Shown here: piece by piece, positions 51,109-62,800 of the stretch
How the letters are laid out: each line of letters starts with the position of its first letter
How positions within the stretch are numbered: the stretch's first letter is position 1
Assembly (NCBI RefSeq): GCF_007860015.1
Contig: NZ_SJPS01000001.1
Location: forward strand, 930,001-994,000
DNA from: Bythopirellula polymerisocia
Lineage (GTDB): Bacteria; Planctomycetota; Planctomycetia; Pirellulales; Lacipirellulaceae
Direction: 5' to 3'
DNA: 64,000 bases
The notes under the pieces: generated by a model
The model's input: only the letters and a program-made list of their open reading frames with translations
Database searches by the model: none
Told to the model about the DNA's origin: nothing
Translations under genes and position numbers: made by a program

Positions 51109-53280
51109 ATGAAAACCGAGAAAAATTGGAATATTGAGCGACTTGAGGAGAGAAATCTTATGGCGGCCGACATCGGGTTTGATCGAGGCCATCTGCTTCC
51201 TCCACCCCCACGCACCGAGTTCGGGCCGCCAGCAATCGTCGGTCAGGCGAGCCCCCAGATAATCGCACGAGACACTTCGCAAACTGAAACTAACCGAAGG
51301 GAATCACGCGAAAGCAATGGGAGCGAGCTTATCATTCCATCTTCGCCTGCCGAATCTCGATCTATCGACGGGGCGGGGAACAATTTGGAAAACCCTGAAC
51401 TGGGAATCGCTGGCAGCCAGCTCCTGCGTGTAGCGGGATCCGATTATGCCGATGGTATTTCGGAACTTGCAGGTGAAGACCGACCAAGTGCCCGCGAGGT
51501 CAGTAATGCACTTGCTAAGCAAGATCCCGATGCATCTGGCAATGAACGTCAATTGTCGGCGTTTGTGTATGTGTGGGGCCAATTCCTGGATCACGACATT
51601 GATCTGAGCTTGTCGGGCGATTCCGAATCCGCCTTTGTCGAAGTCCCCACGGACGATCCCTACTTTGATCCCGATGGAACGGGGAGCCAGTTTATCCCAT
51701 TTATGCGATCACTGTTCGACACTTCGACAGGTGACAGTGTGGACAATCCGCGCGAGCAAATAAATGCAATTACTGCGTATGTCGACGGTTCTCAAGTGTA
51801 TGGTTCGGACCAGGCAACCGCCGATAGTTTGCGAACGTTCGTAGGAGGGAAGCTGCTGACCAGCGAGGGTGATTTGCTGCCAATGGATGAGTATGGGAAC
51901 TTTTTGGCGGGCGACATTCGCGCGAGTGAGAATATCGAACTTACCTCGATGCAAACGCTCTTTGTGCGCGAGCACAACTGGTGGGCCGAGCAGATTGCTC
52001 TGCAGAACCCTAGTCTCTCGGACGAGGAGATTTATCAGCAAGCGCGAGCAATTGTCATCGCTGAAATTCAAGTCATTACCTACGAGGAATTCCTGCCGGC
52101 GCTTTTAGGAGAAAACGCCATTCCGGACTATGAAGGTTACGACCCGAGCGTGAATCCGGGAATTGCGAATGAATTCTCCACCGCCGCGTACCGACTTGGC
52201 CACAGCTTACTAAACGACGACATCGAGTTCTTTGGCAACGATGGCCGGGCCGTCCGTGACGAGATAGAACTTGCCGAAGCGTTCTTCAATCCAGGCCTGC
52301 TACAGGAGACGGGCATCGACGCGATCCTGAAGTACTCTGCCTCGTCGCAGTCTCAGGAAATCGACAATCAGATTGTCGACAGTGTCCGTAACTTTCTGTT
52401 CGGTGAGCCAGGGGAAGGGGGATTGGACCTGGCGTCGCTCAACATTCAGCGCGGCAGAGACCACGGCCTGGCAGACTACAATTCGGTCCGCGAAGCTTAT
52501 GGCCTCGACCGAGTGAGCAGCTTTTTGGAGATTACGTCGGACGTTGAGTTGCAGCAAACTCTTGCTGATCTTTACATGACCGTGGACGATATTGACCTGT
52601 GGGTCGGTGCGCTGGCCGAAGATCACGTGGAAGGTAGCAGTGTCGGAGAACTAACCCGGGCGATTGTGGTGGATCAGTTTACACGACTACGCGATGGCGA
52701 TCGATTCTGGTACGAAAACAGTTTCAGCACAGGGGACGTCAGTCAATTGAAGCTCACGACACTGTCCGATGTTATCCAGAGAAACACGACCGTCACGAAT
52801 TTGCAGGACAATGTGTTCTTCATGTCTGCCACCGTGAGTGGGACTGTGTTTGCCGATGGCAACAGGGCCGGTTCGCAACGAACTGGTGAGCAAGGTCTGG
52901 CTGGAGTTGCTGTTGAGCTATTGGACGACGAAGGCTCTGTGGTAGATTCGACGACTACAGACTCGCGGGGACACTACTCCTTTGGCAACTTCCTGGAAAC
53001 AGGTGATTATCAGGTTCGCGTTCTGCGACCAACCGCCAGTGGAACGGTAGCTGAGACGACCGATGTGTTGATCTCTGTTGGAGGTCAGGTTGCAAAGAAC
53101 CTAGATTTTGGTGTCGACGGCAGGATGCAGGGCAAAGTTGGACATCTGCGACACGAGAGGCAATCTCGACCAGGCCCACGCGAATTGGCGTTCGAGAGGC
53201 CTTCTGGAAACGAGTTGGATAGTGTGATCGAGGAACTAGCAAGAGACTCGATCAAACAAGCTCGAAGAAAACCCAGATAA
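51109..53280 (+). CDS. LEPR-XLL animal-type heme peroxidase with C-terminal SdrD-like B domain
   Basis: 723 residues. The N-terminus has the planctomycete surface motif ERLEERNLMAAD, where a signal peptide would normally lie. The peroxidase domain has WGQFLDHDIDL (distal His162), EFSTAAYRLGHSLL (proximal His365) and NIQRGRDHGLADYN, the hallmark of the animal heme-peroxidase (peroxidasin-like) superfamily. A C-terminal beta domain (SGTVFADGNRAG to NLDFG, about residues 576-670) resembles SdrD B / CNA-B repeats, and a basic tail follows. Likely exported, oxidising halides or phenols at the cell surface. First gene of a rightward run with the YHYH and DUF3160 genes. Confidence 0.92.
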   Translation: MKTEKNWNIERLEERNLMAADIGFDRGHLLPPPPRTEFGPPAIVGQASPQIIARDTSQTETNRRESRESNGSELIIPSSPAESRSIDGAGNNLENPELGIAGSQLLRVAGSDYADGISELAGEDRPSAREVSNALAKQDPDASGNERQLSAFVYVWGQFLDHDIDLSLSGDSESAFVEVPTDDPYFDPDGTGSQFIPFMRSLFDTSTGDSVDNPREQINAITAYVDGSQVYGSDQATADSLRTFVGGKLLTSEGDLLPMDEYGNFLAGDIRASENIELTSMQTLFVREHNWWAEQIALQNPSLSDEEIYQQARAIVIAEIQVITYEEFLPALLGENAIPDYEGYDPSVNPGIANEFSTAAYRLGHSLLNDDIEFFGNDGRAVRDEIELAEAFFNPGLLQETGIDAILKYSASSQSQEIDNQIVDSVRNFLFGEPGEGGLDLASLNIQRGRDHGLADYNSVREAYGLDRVSSFLEITSDVELQQTLADLYMTVDDIDLWVGALAEDHVEGSSVGELTRAIVVDQFTRLRDGDRFWYENSFSTGDVSQLKLTTLSDVIQRNTTVTNLQDNVFFMSATVSGTVFADGNRAGSQRTGEQGLAGVAVELLDDEGSVVDSTTTDSRGHYSFGNFLETGDYQVRVLRPTASGTVAETTDVLISVGGQVAKNLDFGVDGRMQGKVGHLRHERQSRPGPRELAFERPSGNELDSVIEELARDSIKQARRKPR

Positions 53281-53347
53281 TTAAAAAAAGAGTTGCGTAT
53301 TCGCACACTGTGAATGAGGACGCAACCTGCATGAAAAGGAGCTAGTG

Positions 53348-54295
53348 ATGCGAATACGCAATCTCTGTTTGTCTGCGAGCTTTCTGGCCGTGAACCTGCT
53401 CGCGATGTTTGCATTTGCTCAGTGAAATCATTTCGGACCCCCGCCGTTGAGAGAACATACAATCACTCAGGCAGGCAAACTGCACTTGGTGCCGGCGACC
53501 GTGCAATCGCCAGGCACCAATGAGGTATCAATCGAGATCGCAGGAGATTATCGTGTGATCCGGGCCAATGGCATTCCCGATCATCAAACCGGACGTTTCC
53601 CCAATCGGGGAAACCCCAATCGAATAGCTGAGCAATCGTACTCCTATCGGGTCCCTGCAAAACCGGAAATCGCCCAGCGCGTGACGCCGGCTGCTGGTCA
53701 GAGTTTCGGTATTGCCGTCAATGGAATTCCGTTCGATCCGGGCGCGGCCGAGGTGTATCGGGGCAATCCTCGGGGAGGTTGGCATTATGAGCCACTCTCC
53801 GGCGCGGTTCCACTAGGCATCGACGCCAATCATGCCCACGTCCAGCCGACTGGTGCTTATCACTATCACGGCTTGCCAGTAGACTTGCTGAAAGTGCTTA
53901 AGGTTGACGGTTCGTCGCATTCTTCAATCGTCGGTTGGGCGGCAGATGGGTTTCCGATCTATGCAATCTACGGTTTCGCCAATCCCGATGACAACAAGTC
54001 CCAGGTGAAGGGGCTCAAGTCCAGTTATCGCCTCAAAGAAGGAACGAGGCCTGGTGGCAACCTGCCCGACGGCAAGTACGACGGCACCTTCGTCGCGGAC
54101 TATGTTTTCGAAGAAGGACTTGGTGATCTTGACGAGTGTAACGGTCGTGTTTGCATCACGCCCGAGTACCCCGAGGGAACCTATGCCTACTTCTTAACAG
54201 AAGATTGGCCGGTGATTCCGCGCAATTACCGAGGGACTCCGTCTCCGGATTTTCGCAGAGGAGGTCGTCCTCCACGGCACAGTCCTCCACGTTGA
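53348..54295 (+). pseudogene. YHYH-domain protein split by TGA after its signal peptide
   Basis: One 316-codon frame. ATG at 53348 starts a good signal peptide (CLSASFLAVNLLAMFAFAQ) that is ended by TGA at 53423-53425, directly after the likely cleavage site. The same frame then runs from NHFGPPPLREHTITQAG to 54295 with the YHYH domain: NGIPFDPGAAE, HVQPTGAYHYHGLP (YHYH near residues 171-174), GWAADGFPIYAIYG and a Pro-rich end. If translated from the TTG at 53447 instead, the product would lack a signal peptide. Function of YHYH proteins is unknown. A conserved domain behind an in-frame stop points to a nonsense change or error. Confidence 0.8.
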
Positions 54296-54471
54296 GGGTT
54301 GCATGTGAGTGCGTGAGGAACCTGCCGGCTGATAGCGTCGCATCATTTAATGTAATTGCGATCCCTTTTCTTGTTTTGAGCGTAAAGGGGTTCTATCGAC
54401 TCGGGTTGCCAGCCATGCCGGACGGGATTAGGTTTACGGGTCGACCTTGTCACTGGTAAAAGGAGTTTTTC

Positions 54472-57400
54472 ATGCGATTCCCTTTTCTTCTGTTGGGGTA
54501 CTTTCTTCTATTCACAGCGACGCTCTTCGCACAGTCCAAAGACAGTGAGCCCCTCGGTGCTCAATCGCTCGAAGAATTGATTGCCCAGGAATATGAACGA
54601 ATCTTGGAATCTTACCAGGATCTGACGTTTGAGCAGCTACAAGAACGCTTGGAGCTCATAGCCAGCGGTGATAATCCTCTCTCCTTCGATCCAGGGGAAG
54701 CAAAATATTACGATGTTATCCGTCAGGGACTCAAGATGACGGAAGAAGAGCAGACACGATTTAAAGATAACGGCTTGGTGGTTGTCGACCCCCTACAGCG
54801 GCACAGTTTCGGGTCGGCTTACTACCAGATCTACGCATCGGACTTGCCAGTCTTGGTGACAACCGATTCGGTTCTGCACGCCTGGCATCGATCCTATGAC
54901 AATTTGCTGCAGAGGATTGAATACAGTTTCTTGATGCCAACGATTGCGGACCTGCTCAAAGATTGTCACGAGCAATTAGCCACACAGGTGCAAGATGGCA
55001 AAGAAATAACGGCGAGTTACCAAGACGTCGATCTCTACCTGACAGTCGCTCGCAATCTATTGGCAGGTGCAGTAAGTCAGGAGTGGGGAGTCAAGTTAGT
55101 TGTGCCGACCAAATTCGAACAGGATGGAGAAGCTCTTTCTAGGTTGGAAGACATCGATTCGTTAAGACTGCAGGTCCAGACCGAGCCATACTTCACAGAG
55201 ATCTATGGAGGAAAGCGCTACGTCGACTATTCGCAGTTTCAGCCACGTGGTCACTACTCAGAATCGGCTCCGTTGGGCTCTCAGCTGTCTCACTATTTTC
55301 GCTGCATGATGTGGTTAGGACGAGCCGATTGTGGATTCAACGTGTTGCCCGTAGATCCGGTAGCCGGCATTGAAGTTGATTGGCGGCGCGAACTGCTGGA
55401 TGCCGCTCTGCTTAGCGAACTGGTACGCGACTCAGGCAACGTCGAACGCCTGAATTCTATTTGTCGTTTCATTGAGTTGCTGACAGGAGAAAGCGACAAC
55501 CTGACCGTGTCCCAGATGCTGGCTTTGCTAGAGAGCGAGAAAAACACGACGGCCGACACGTTGTTAGGAGAAGATGGACGGCAATTGGAGCAGTTTGCTG
55601 CGGCACTTGAGGGTTCTGGTCAGGCTCGCCAGCGAATCCGGTCTCAGTCGATCGTTTCAAATCCGAACGACACGCACAAGGTTCTCCCTCCATCGCTGTT
55701 TCAGGTGTTCGGTCAGACGTTTGCAGTTGACTCGATGTTGCTTTCGCACTCGGTTTTCGACTCAATTATTTTTAAAGGAGAAAAACAAGAAAGGATGATG
55801 CCAACTAGCTAGGACGTGGCTGCTGCGCTCGGAAACAACCATGCCCTGTGGCTGCTCGAACCCGAACTGCGAAAGTGGAAGTATAGTGCGAACTTGATGG
55901 CCTCGCGTGGCTTCGTTGATCAGTTGGCTCCAAGTTTTTGGAAAGGGAATGTTTATCACCGTTGGCTGGACACTTTGCGAACGCTGGATGATCTACCAGA
56001 GAAGGGATTCCTTCCTGAAGTGATGCAGGGATCCGTTTGGCGCGACAAACAACTGCAAACGCAGCTTGCTTCGTGGTCTGAATTGCGTCATGACAACGTG
56101 CTCTATACTAAGCAGTCGTACACAGGTGTTCCCATGTGTGAATACCCTGATGGATTTGTCGAACCTTACCCCGCGATTTACCGGAAGTTGGGCGAAATGG
56201 CGAGCACGACTGCGGATCGAATCGAAGCATTGGAGATGCAGCATGAAATTGCCAACCAGCGGGAAAGTTATCAGCGTACTAAGCAGCAGCAAGTCCGTTT
56301 TTTGGCACGCTTTGCTGGGGTCATGAATCAACTCGAGGCGATCTCGATTCAAGAGCTTGCTGGTGAGCCGATGACAGACGCGCAGCGGCTATTCATTGAA
56401 ACGACCATCGATCGACGCGGCACACTCCCGTACGGTTCTGGGGGCAAGCCCCATTACGACGGCTGGTATTGCGAATTACTCTATGACGAGAAGGATCCCT
56501 CCTTGTGGGACCCAATCATCGCCGACGTGCATACCAATCCGAGGGATCACAAGGCGATCCAAGTGGGGGTGGGGGATGTCAATTTTGCCGTTCTTGCCGT
56601 GGACAATGAGAGCGATGTGGCGGCGTATGTGGGCCCCGTCTACTCATTCTATGAATTCAATCAACCTGCTGAAGAGCGGATGACCGACAAACAATGGCAA
56701 CTTCAAATCTCAACTGGTCAAGTACCACCACGACCCGACTGGACGAATTCCTTCGCGGCCTCGCCGACCAAACGCGACTACGGCGGGTTTTTTGTGCGCA
56801 GCGAAGGGGATTATTGGGTGGTGTCGGACTCCTTGAGCGCGAGCCAGCTCCAAGGACCGCCCAACAGCGACGATCACGTTGCCGTAGTATTCCGCGGTAG
56901 TCCTCCAGACTCACGCCTTGAGGTAAAGGCTTCTGATGAAGGACTACAAGAGCTTTTGAGCAAGTTGGACGAACATGGCTCACCAGCGCGATTTGGAATT
57001 ACACTCGGTTCTGTGACTTTGAAAGGGCTCAAATCATTGGTCGACGTGAAATCACTGGCCTGGATCGATGCCACCGGCAGCGAAATTGCGGAAGTAGACA
57101 TTGAGAATTTCCGTAGGCTTCGCCCGGATGTTGATGTGCTGCGTCGGGAATTGGAGTTGGAAACGATTGCCGTCTGCCGAGAGATCAAGGGATTGCAGCA
57201 ATTCGAGGAAGACACTTCCGGCAAGCTTAAGCCGGGTCAGCCGCTGTTGCTCTACTTGGAACCAAAGAATTTGACCAGGAGTTCCAGGAGATTCGATATG
57301 GTGATGGAATTGAAGGTCACATTATGGCTAGTCAACGAACCCAACTCCCTCGTGGCCCATCAGATTACTGAACCACTCGAGCTACAAAACTTCCAACCAG

Positions 57401-57540
57401 GAGATCTCAAATATGCCACTTTGAGTCTCGTTATCCCGGAATCGCTAAAAAGAGGAACCTACAAGTTGGTTGTGGAGATTGAGGACGTGGCTGCCCGGCC
57501 CTCGTGCATAGCTTCGGAAGAAATCGTGCTAGAGTATTGA
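54472..57540 (+). pseudogene. DUF3160 protein split by in-frame TAG
   Basis: A 1023-codon frame with a signal peptide (LLLGYFLLFTATLFAQS). The first part has the DUF3160 core (LVVVDPLQRHSFGSAYYQIY; PVLVTTDSVLHAWHRSYD) and ends at TAG 55810-55812 right after RMMPTS. The same frame continues DVAAALGNNHALWLLE, so the stop replaces a residue where relatives have a P-L-D-V-type stretch. The rest (MPDAQR-like region, DVHTNPRDHKAIQVGVGDV and a C-terminal beta domain) is intact to 57540. Function unknown; usually a secreted or periplasmic protein. Its neighbours are the YHYH gene and the peroxidase. Confidence 0.85.
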
Positions 57541-58099
57541 TCCGGCAGACATTTTTTTACGACAGGTTCGCCGCATTATGCTGTTGGCGGAAAGCTATGA
57601 TGAGCTTTCGCGATTTGGGCCGAGCAAATTCTTTTTCTCTACGGAGTTGTCTGACTCAAGTAGCTCACACGGTGAATTGATGCCAGCAGCATGTCGAGCC
57701 ATCTCGCTAGGTCGTTTATCCATTGTGAAAAAGTGAAAGGCCCTGCTGGTTAGGCCAGGTTAAAAGAAAACACGGGCCAGAACTATTTTCCGTGTTTTGT
57801 CACTTTCTTCGGCCTCCTGTGCGGTGGAATCGCCAGGTCGAGATCCAGTTTCTTGGCCATTCGTTTGACCCAAGCTTCGTTCCCGTAAGGAAGTCCTGTC
57901 CTATTCGAGCGACGTATTTGATTGAGTAGCGCCTCCTCAAGAGGTGCCTGGACCTGCTTGGAGAATTCAATACAGTCGGGAGTCGCTGTTTGACTCCGGT
58001 GAAAAGTTCCAGACTACGATGACAAACTTGAGCTACAGACCCTGGAGGTTCATCTGGCCAAGCATTTATGAGTGTAGAAAGATGGTGAGAACTTCCAGT
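57541..58099. other. Intergenic with transposase remnant
   Basis: About 560 bases between convergent genes. Apart from the REP-associated transposase remnant at 57783-57968, nothing is recognised. Confidence 0.5.
57783..57968 (-). pseudogene. REP-associated tyrosine transposase (RAYT), C-terminal remnant
   Basis: The minus strand encodes APLEEALLNQIRRSNRTGLP, then YGNEAWVKRMAKKLDLDLAI and PPHRRPKKVTKHGK before a TAG at 57783. This matches the C-terminal end of Y1_Tnp/REP-associated transposases (EAEL..LRRS..RG.P[FY]G...WV...A..LGLE..LRPRGRPRK). The catalytic HUH part and any start codon are missing. Such transposases mobilise REP-type palindromes like those described in this window. Confidence 0.65.
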
Positions 58100-59440
58100 T
58101 CAGAATCCAAATGGATTGTCGTCGTTTGGTTCGGCAGAGAAGGGACTCTCTTCTGCGTCGTCCGCGGCGGGCTGGTCCATCGGGGGTTGATCGTCTGCGG
58201 GGGCCTCTTCGGCAAATGGGCTTGTACCCTCTTCTTGTGTTTCGTCTCCTCCCGCTTCGGCCGCGGTTTCGCGATGCATTGTCGGTTCGACCGCGCCGAT
58301 TTCCCGCAGACACTGCACGAGGCCCCGGCTATCCACTAGATAGATGCGGTCTGATTGCTCGTTGAACACCGCCTGGAATCTCCCTGGACCGGGCAGGGTG
58401 CCAACGTATTGACCCGTCTCTTTGTTGATTACCACTAGTCGTCCCCTTCCGTCGAGTCCATAAACGTTCTTCGTCCCTTGAGCCGCGAAATGGGTGACAT
58501 CGGGGATACTCCACAGCTCCTTCCCACTCACTGCATCGAGGGCATGCAGCATCGGTTCGCTCGACGCGACATAAAGTCGCTCACCTACTACGCCCGGCCG
58601 ACCCGTGCCGGGGAAGCCCATCGAATAACGCCATTTCTCCTGGCCGTTGAGCAACTTGAAACAATGAACATTGCCATCTTCGACAGCTACATACAACAAA
58701 TTAAAACCTTCGGTCGGTGGGGCGACGGCAATGGAATTCGTCTGTATGCGATAGAGCACATGGGGTGACGTCGACTGCCCCACGTATAAATAGCCACGCG
58801 AAGTTGGCCAAGAGACGAGATCACCACTAACGGTTGGAGCATGGAAAATTCGTCCGACGGATTGGAAATACCACGTCGGCTTTTTGGGATCGTCGAGTTG
58901 ATAGCTTTCAATGCGACCGCTCAAAAAAGGAACATAAGCATCCGTGTCGCTCAGCGCGGGTGCCGCGGCTGGGGCACTCCCCAGGGGCTGGCTCCATAAC
59001 AGTCGTCCGTTCGCGCGATCCAGTGCGTACAGCGAGGCCCCGCTCACCAGCGCGACGTAGTTCTGACTGGCCGCCGGACCAAACGCTGGCTGATCGAGTG
59101 GGCCGGCTTGAGTCGCCCACAAGGTTTCGCCCGTCTCAGCATTGAAAGACTGAACCAGTCCCCCGTTGCTGGCTGCCAGCAAATTATCCTGGTACAAAAC
59201 CCAATTCGTCACGCGATGCCGTGAAACATCAACCCGCGCTTGCGCAAACCATACTCGCTCAAGTCCCAGTGGAGCCGCCTCGGCATAACTCACCAACGAA
59301 CTGGCCCGGGACTCCTGTGGAGCGCAGAAAAGGGCGATTCCGACTATCCAACTTCCTAGGAGCACAATACTCAGGAGGGAGGAGTTGGGGAAATCTTGGT
59401 GCCGTCTCGTCAATGCATGCATTACAAAAGCTACTTTCAT
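58100..59440 (-). CDS. PQQ-like beta-propeller (BamB-type) protein
   Basis: About 446 residues from the most likely start at 59440 (MKVAFVMHALTRRHQ). A single hydrophobic segment (LLSIVLLGSWIVGIALFC) acts as signal or anchor. Repeated PQQ_2 blades follow: LVQSFNAETGETLWATQAG, LYALDRANGRLLWSQPLG, LHALDAVSGKELWSIPD and LVVINKETGQYVGTLPG. The C-terminus is Glu/Asp/Pro-rich. Probably a periplasmic scaffold or binding propeller; no PQQ enzyme active site was seen. Earlier in-frame starts (59506, 59620) cannot be excluded since no strong ribosome-binding site is visible. Confidence 0.85.
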   Translation of the reverse strand: MKVAFVMHALTRRHQDFPNSSLLSIVLLGSWIVGIALFCAPQESRASSLVSYAEAAPLGLERVWFAQARVDVSRHRVTNWVLYQDNLLAASNGGLVQSFNAETGETLWATQAGPLDQPAFGPAASQNYVALVSGASLYALDRANGRLLWSQPLGSAPAAAPALSDTDAYVPFLSGRIESYQLDDPKKPTWYFQSVGRIFHAPTVSGDLVSWPTSRGYLYVGQSTSPHVLYRIQTNSIAVAPPTEGFNLLYVAVEDGNVHCFKLLNGQEKWRYSMGFPGTGRPGVVGERLYVASSEPMLHALDAVSGKELWSIPDVTHFAAQGTKNVYGLDGRGRLVVINKETGQYVGTLPGPGRFQAVFNEQSDRIYLVDSRGLVQCLREIGAVEPTMHRETAAEAGGDETQEEGTSPFAEEAPADDQPPMDQPAADDAEESPFSAEPNDDNPFGF

Positions 59441-59840
59441 CACAATTGTGCCGGTGTAGCCGAAAGTTCGCGGCAGGCGAAGGGGACCGTTCGGCAACGA
59501 TTCCATTCTAATCACACCTGTAGCCAATGCCAAAATATTTAGAACTTCGAATTTGGCTGATTTCGTCGTTAATCTGGGGGTTTTGGCGCCTAGACCACGG
59601 CCCGGGGGGTCCCTTACCATAGAGGCGCGACTGGGAGCCCGGATTAGAGCCTGTACTTTCTTTTTCCAAGGATTGTCACAGATCGCACACGAATTTTAGT
59701 GAAATAGTATCGTGACAAAATCGGTTCGCGCCTCCAGGAATTGGGAACAACAAGCGAGTACTTACACCTCTCCGTCCCTTTTCCGCCGCACCTTAATATC
59801 GCTCTTATTTTCCTGTAATAATCGGTCACCTCACCCTTGA

Positions 59841-62800
59841 TTGTCCCCCACTGTGAAGCCAACTTCCCCTCAATCCGAAGCCCAATCCCTCTCCTTGCTG
59901 GAGGAAATGGTCGGCTATCTCAATTTCTCCTCGGGAACTAGTGATCCAAAGTTTCTCAAGAATCTCAACGCATATTTTCGCTCCCAGGCCTGCGAGTCCG
60001 GATCCTGTGATCCGTTGGAAAAGCTCAATAATGACCTGAAGCAAACCATGGGCCGACTTCGCGCCTCGGGGGGAGCCTTCGCCGATACGGCCCAGGCAGA
60101 AGCTGTCGTCACTATCCTCTCGGACCACTTTCTCCCAGCCTACAGACAGTTCCATCAAGACCTGCTGTTTCATCAAGAACCGAGTGAATTGTGTCAACCT
60201 TTTTTCCTTGGTCGCGCCTATGAGGCCATCTTGAGCCAAGGTACTCCTTGGAACGAAGTCGACCGGATAGTCGCCGGCGCTTTGCAGCAAATCAACGATT
60301 TTGTCGGATATCGCCCAGTGGCAACCCTTGAGTCGGGATGCCCCTCTGAACCCTATCCCCATGAGTTCTTCAGGCCGATTCCCCTCTATATCCGTGGTGC
60401 CGGAGTAGCAGTTGGCAAATACGAAAGAATCATAGAACACGCATTAAATATCTTGGCCAACACCGACGAGGACCTACTCGCGCGAGCTTGGTTTGATTTG
60501 GATCGATTGGAAGAAATCGCCCTCGACTCGCGGGCCTATGATTTCGACCACCCCGTGAACCGACGTCCCAACTACCACTTCGGTCAGTGGGACCCACACC
60601 ACATTACGAGCGCAGGATACTACAGTCGTTTTGTGTTGCAGCAGGTGACGTTGGACGGACTGCTCTCACGCTGCGAAAACCATCTTTACTCGAACGATTG
60701 CTCTCAAGAGGAATGCGAACTCGAAGCCGCTTCGGTCCTGGCCGGCACCATGTTGATGGCCGCCGGCACGAGCGGTGATGGACCAAGTCGCCATGATTCG
60801 ACCGTCACCCTCTCGACCCTCTTGCCGCACATCGCCGCCTACCGAGATGCATTTTACGAAAAGCTTGTCTCACAGATCGAGGGTCACCACGGTGAGCGAT
60901 TGCGTGCTGAATCTCAGTATTTTCACCAACCCTTTGGCGCCGCTCGGCAGTATTTGAACCAAGAATTGGCTCGTCGCCGTGCATTGCAAATGCAGCGGGT
61001 CCACCTCGCCTACTTGTATGCCCGACTGGGTTACCCCGATGCGGCTCAGCGTCAGGCGGACTCGGTTCGAGTTCCGGCTGCCCGCATGTTGAGCGAAATC
61101 TACTGCCGTCTGACCGCTGGCCACGATGCGATCGACAACGGAGAGCTTGCCCGCACCGCTGAAAACTTACATGAAATAGTCGCGATCACCCATCGCGCAA
61201 TCGAGTGCGGAGCCTTGGTGGATCCGTGGAATGTAGTGGGATTTGCAGGTAACTTCAGCTTGTTCCCTGCCTTGGAGAATAGCGTTCACGATTGGCGTGT
61301 CGATGAACTCATCGAGCTGGTGGAACAAGTACTCGACCTCACGGCGCGAGCGTGGAGTGAGTCGGCCGCCATCGACGACTCGGAGATGGAGAAGACTTTC
61401 TCTTCAATGCTAGCGAGTCTTACAGAATGGTGGGACCAGTTTGCGACCTACTCGGTGGAAGGAGTCAATCGCCTGGTGGCTAAGGAAATCGAGGTCTCAG
61501 CCAATTTGGTGGCTGGTGCGCTCAACGCCTGGCACAAAGCCGGTGCTGCTGCGGGAGACATCGGTTTCTGGCGGATGTTCGTCGATCAGTTCGATAATTC
61601 CAAAGCATTCGAGCTGGTAATCGAAGCACTCCTCGATCACGGTGACACCGTCGCAGCGATGGCGTTGATGATGCAATGGGTCAGCCAGAAAGATCGCACA
61701 CCGCTCGAAGAGGGCGAAAGTTCGTTCCGCAGACTTGCCTTCCGTTGGCTCGCCACCGTTGAAGAAGTGCAAAGTGAATCAGGGGAGGATCGCTGGCCGG
61801 AAGTTGCCCGCTTCTTCGCCTATCTCGAAGCCAACGCCGAGGAGTATTGGAACGTTCCTTCGTTGCTGCTCGATGGAGATTTGGGTGACCTCTTTGATGA
61901 CCTCAATGACGTGGACTACTTTGAAGACGAAGACGACGAGCTTGATGATGACGAGGAAGAAGACGAAGAGGAGCAACTCTTCGGTGCTGCCTACGAAGAG
62001 ATGGTCTACCGAGATACAACCGACGATGGCAACGAAGGCGAAATCTACGACGAGGCCATCGACTACGAAGAATCCGAGTGGGAATACGAGGTCCAGCGAC
62101 TCGATCAACGACTCTACTTCCTTTCGACGGTCGCCAATCTCTGGAAGCACGCCACTATCGTCTGGGGCCGCTCGGTAAACGATCAACCCGATGCCAATGG
62201 AACCGCTCCCTCCCAAATCTTCCAGCAATGGCTCACTCAGGGGGGGACCAACTACAGCAAGCTGATCGAACTGCTGGAGACTGTCCACCGCTTCCAATTT
62301 GCCCTCCCCACAGGATCACACGATTCGTTGATGGAATACGATCGGCTCCGCACCACCAAGGAATCCTTGATTCAGCAAATCATCACCACCTCCGTCGAGT
62401 TAGCGGATGCGGCCCGCTTGTTGGCAGCGACAGTCGGGGTCTCCGCTCTCAATTCAGTCGAATCGCTTGCTGAACCTATCGATCTTCCATCGGTCCAAGT
62501 ACTGCAGTCGGTCCTCGCTGGCGATCCTGCAGGTGTCCGCGCCGAATGGGATGTTTTTGCCGCCGCGCTGGCGAGCCAACCACTTTTGTATGTACCTCAT
62601 TCCCGCGGGGGCGAACCACGGCAAATCGTCAACACCCGCTGCCTGCAACACCTGCTTAACGATCTTCTGGGTTGGTTGCCCCAATTGGGCTTGATCCGTG
62701 AAACCTGTCAGTTGCTCCAGATTGCTCAAGACATGGAAAGCAACCACCCCGTCGGACAGGGAGCCGTCACTGAATTTGATCGGCTCTTTGAAAATGGCTA

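Noticed and set aside
30305..55812. Selenocysteine, pyrrolysine or genetic-code change explaining the in-frame stops
   Set aside because: TGA, TAA and TAG all occur as interrupters, the affected proteins are not known selenoproteins or methyltransferases, and the same codons end other genes here.
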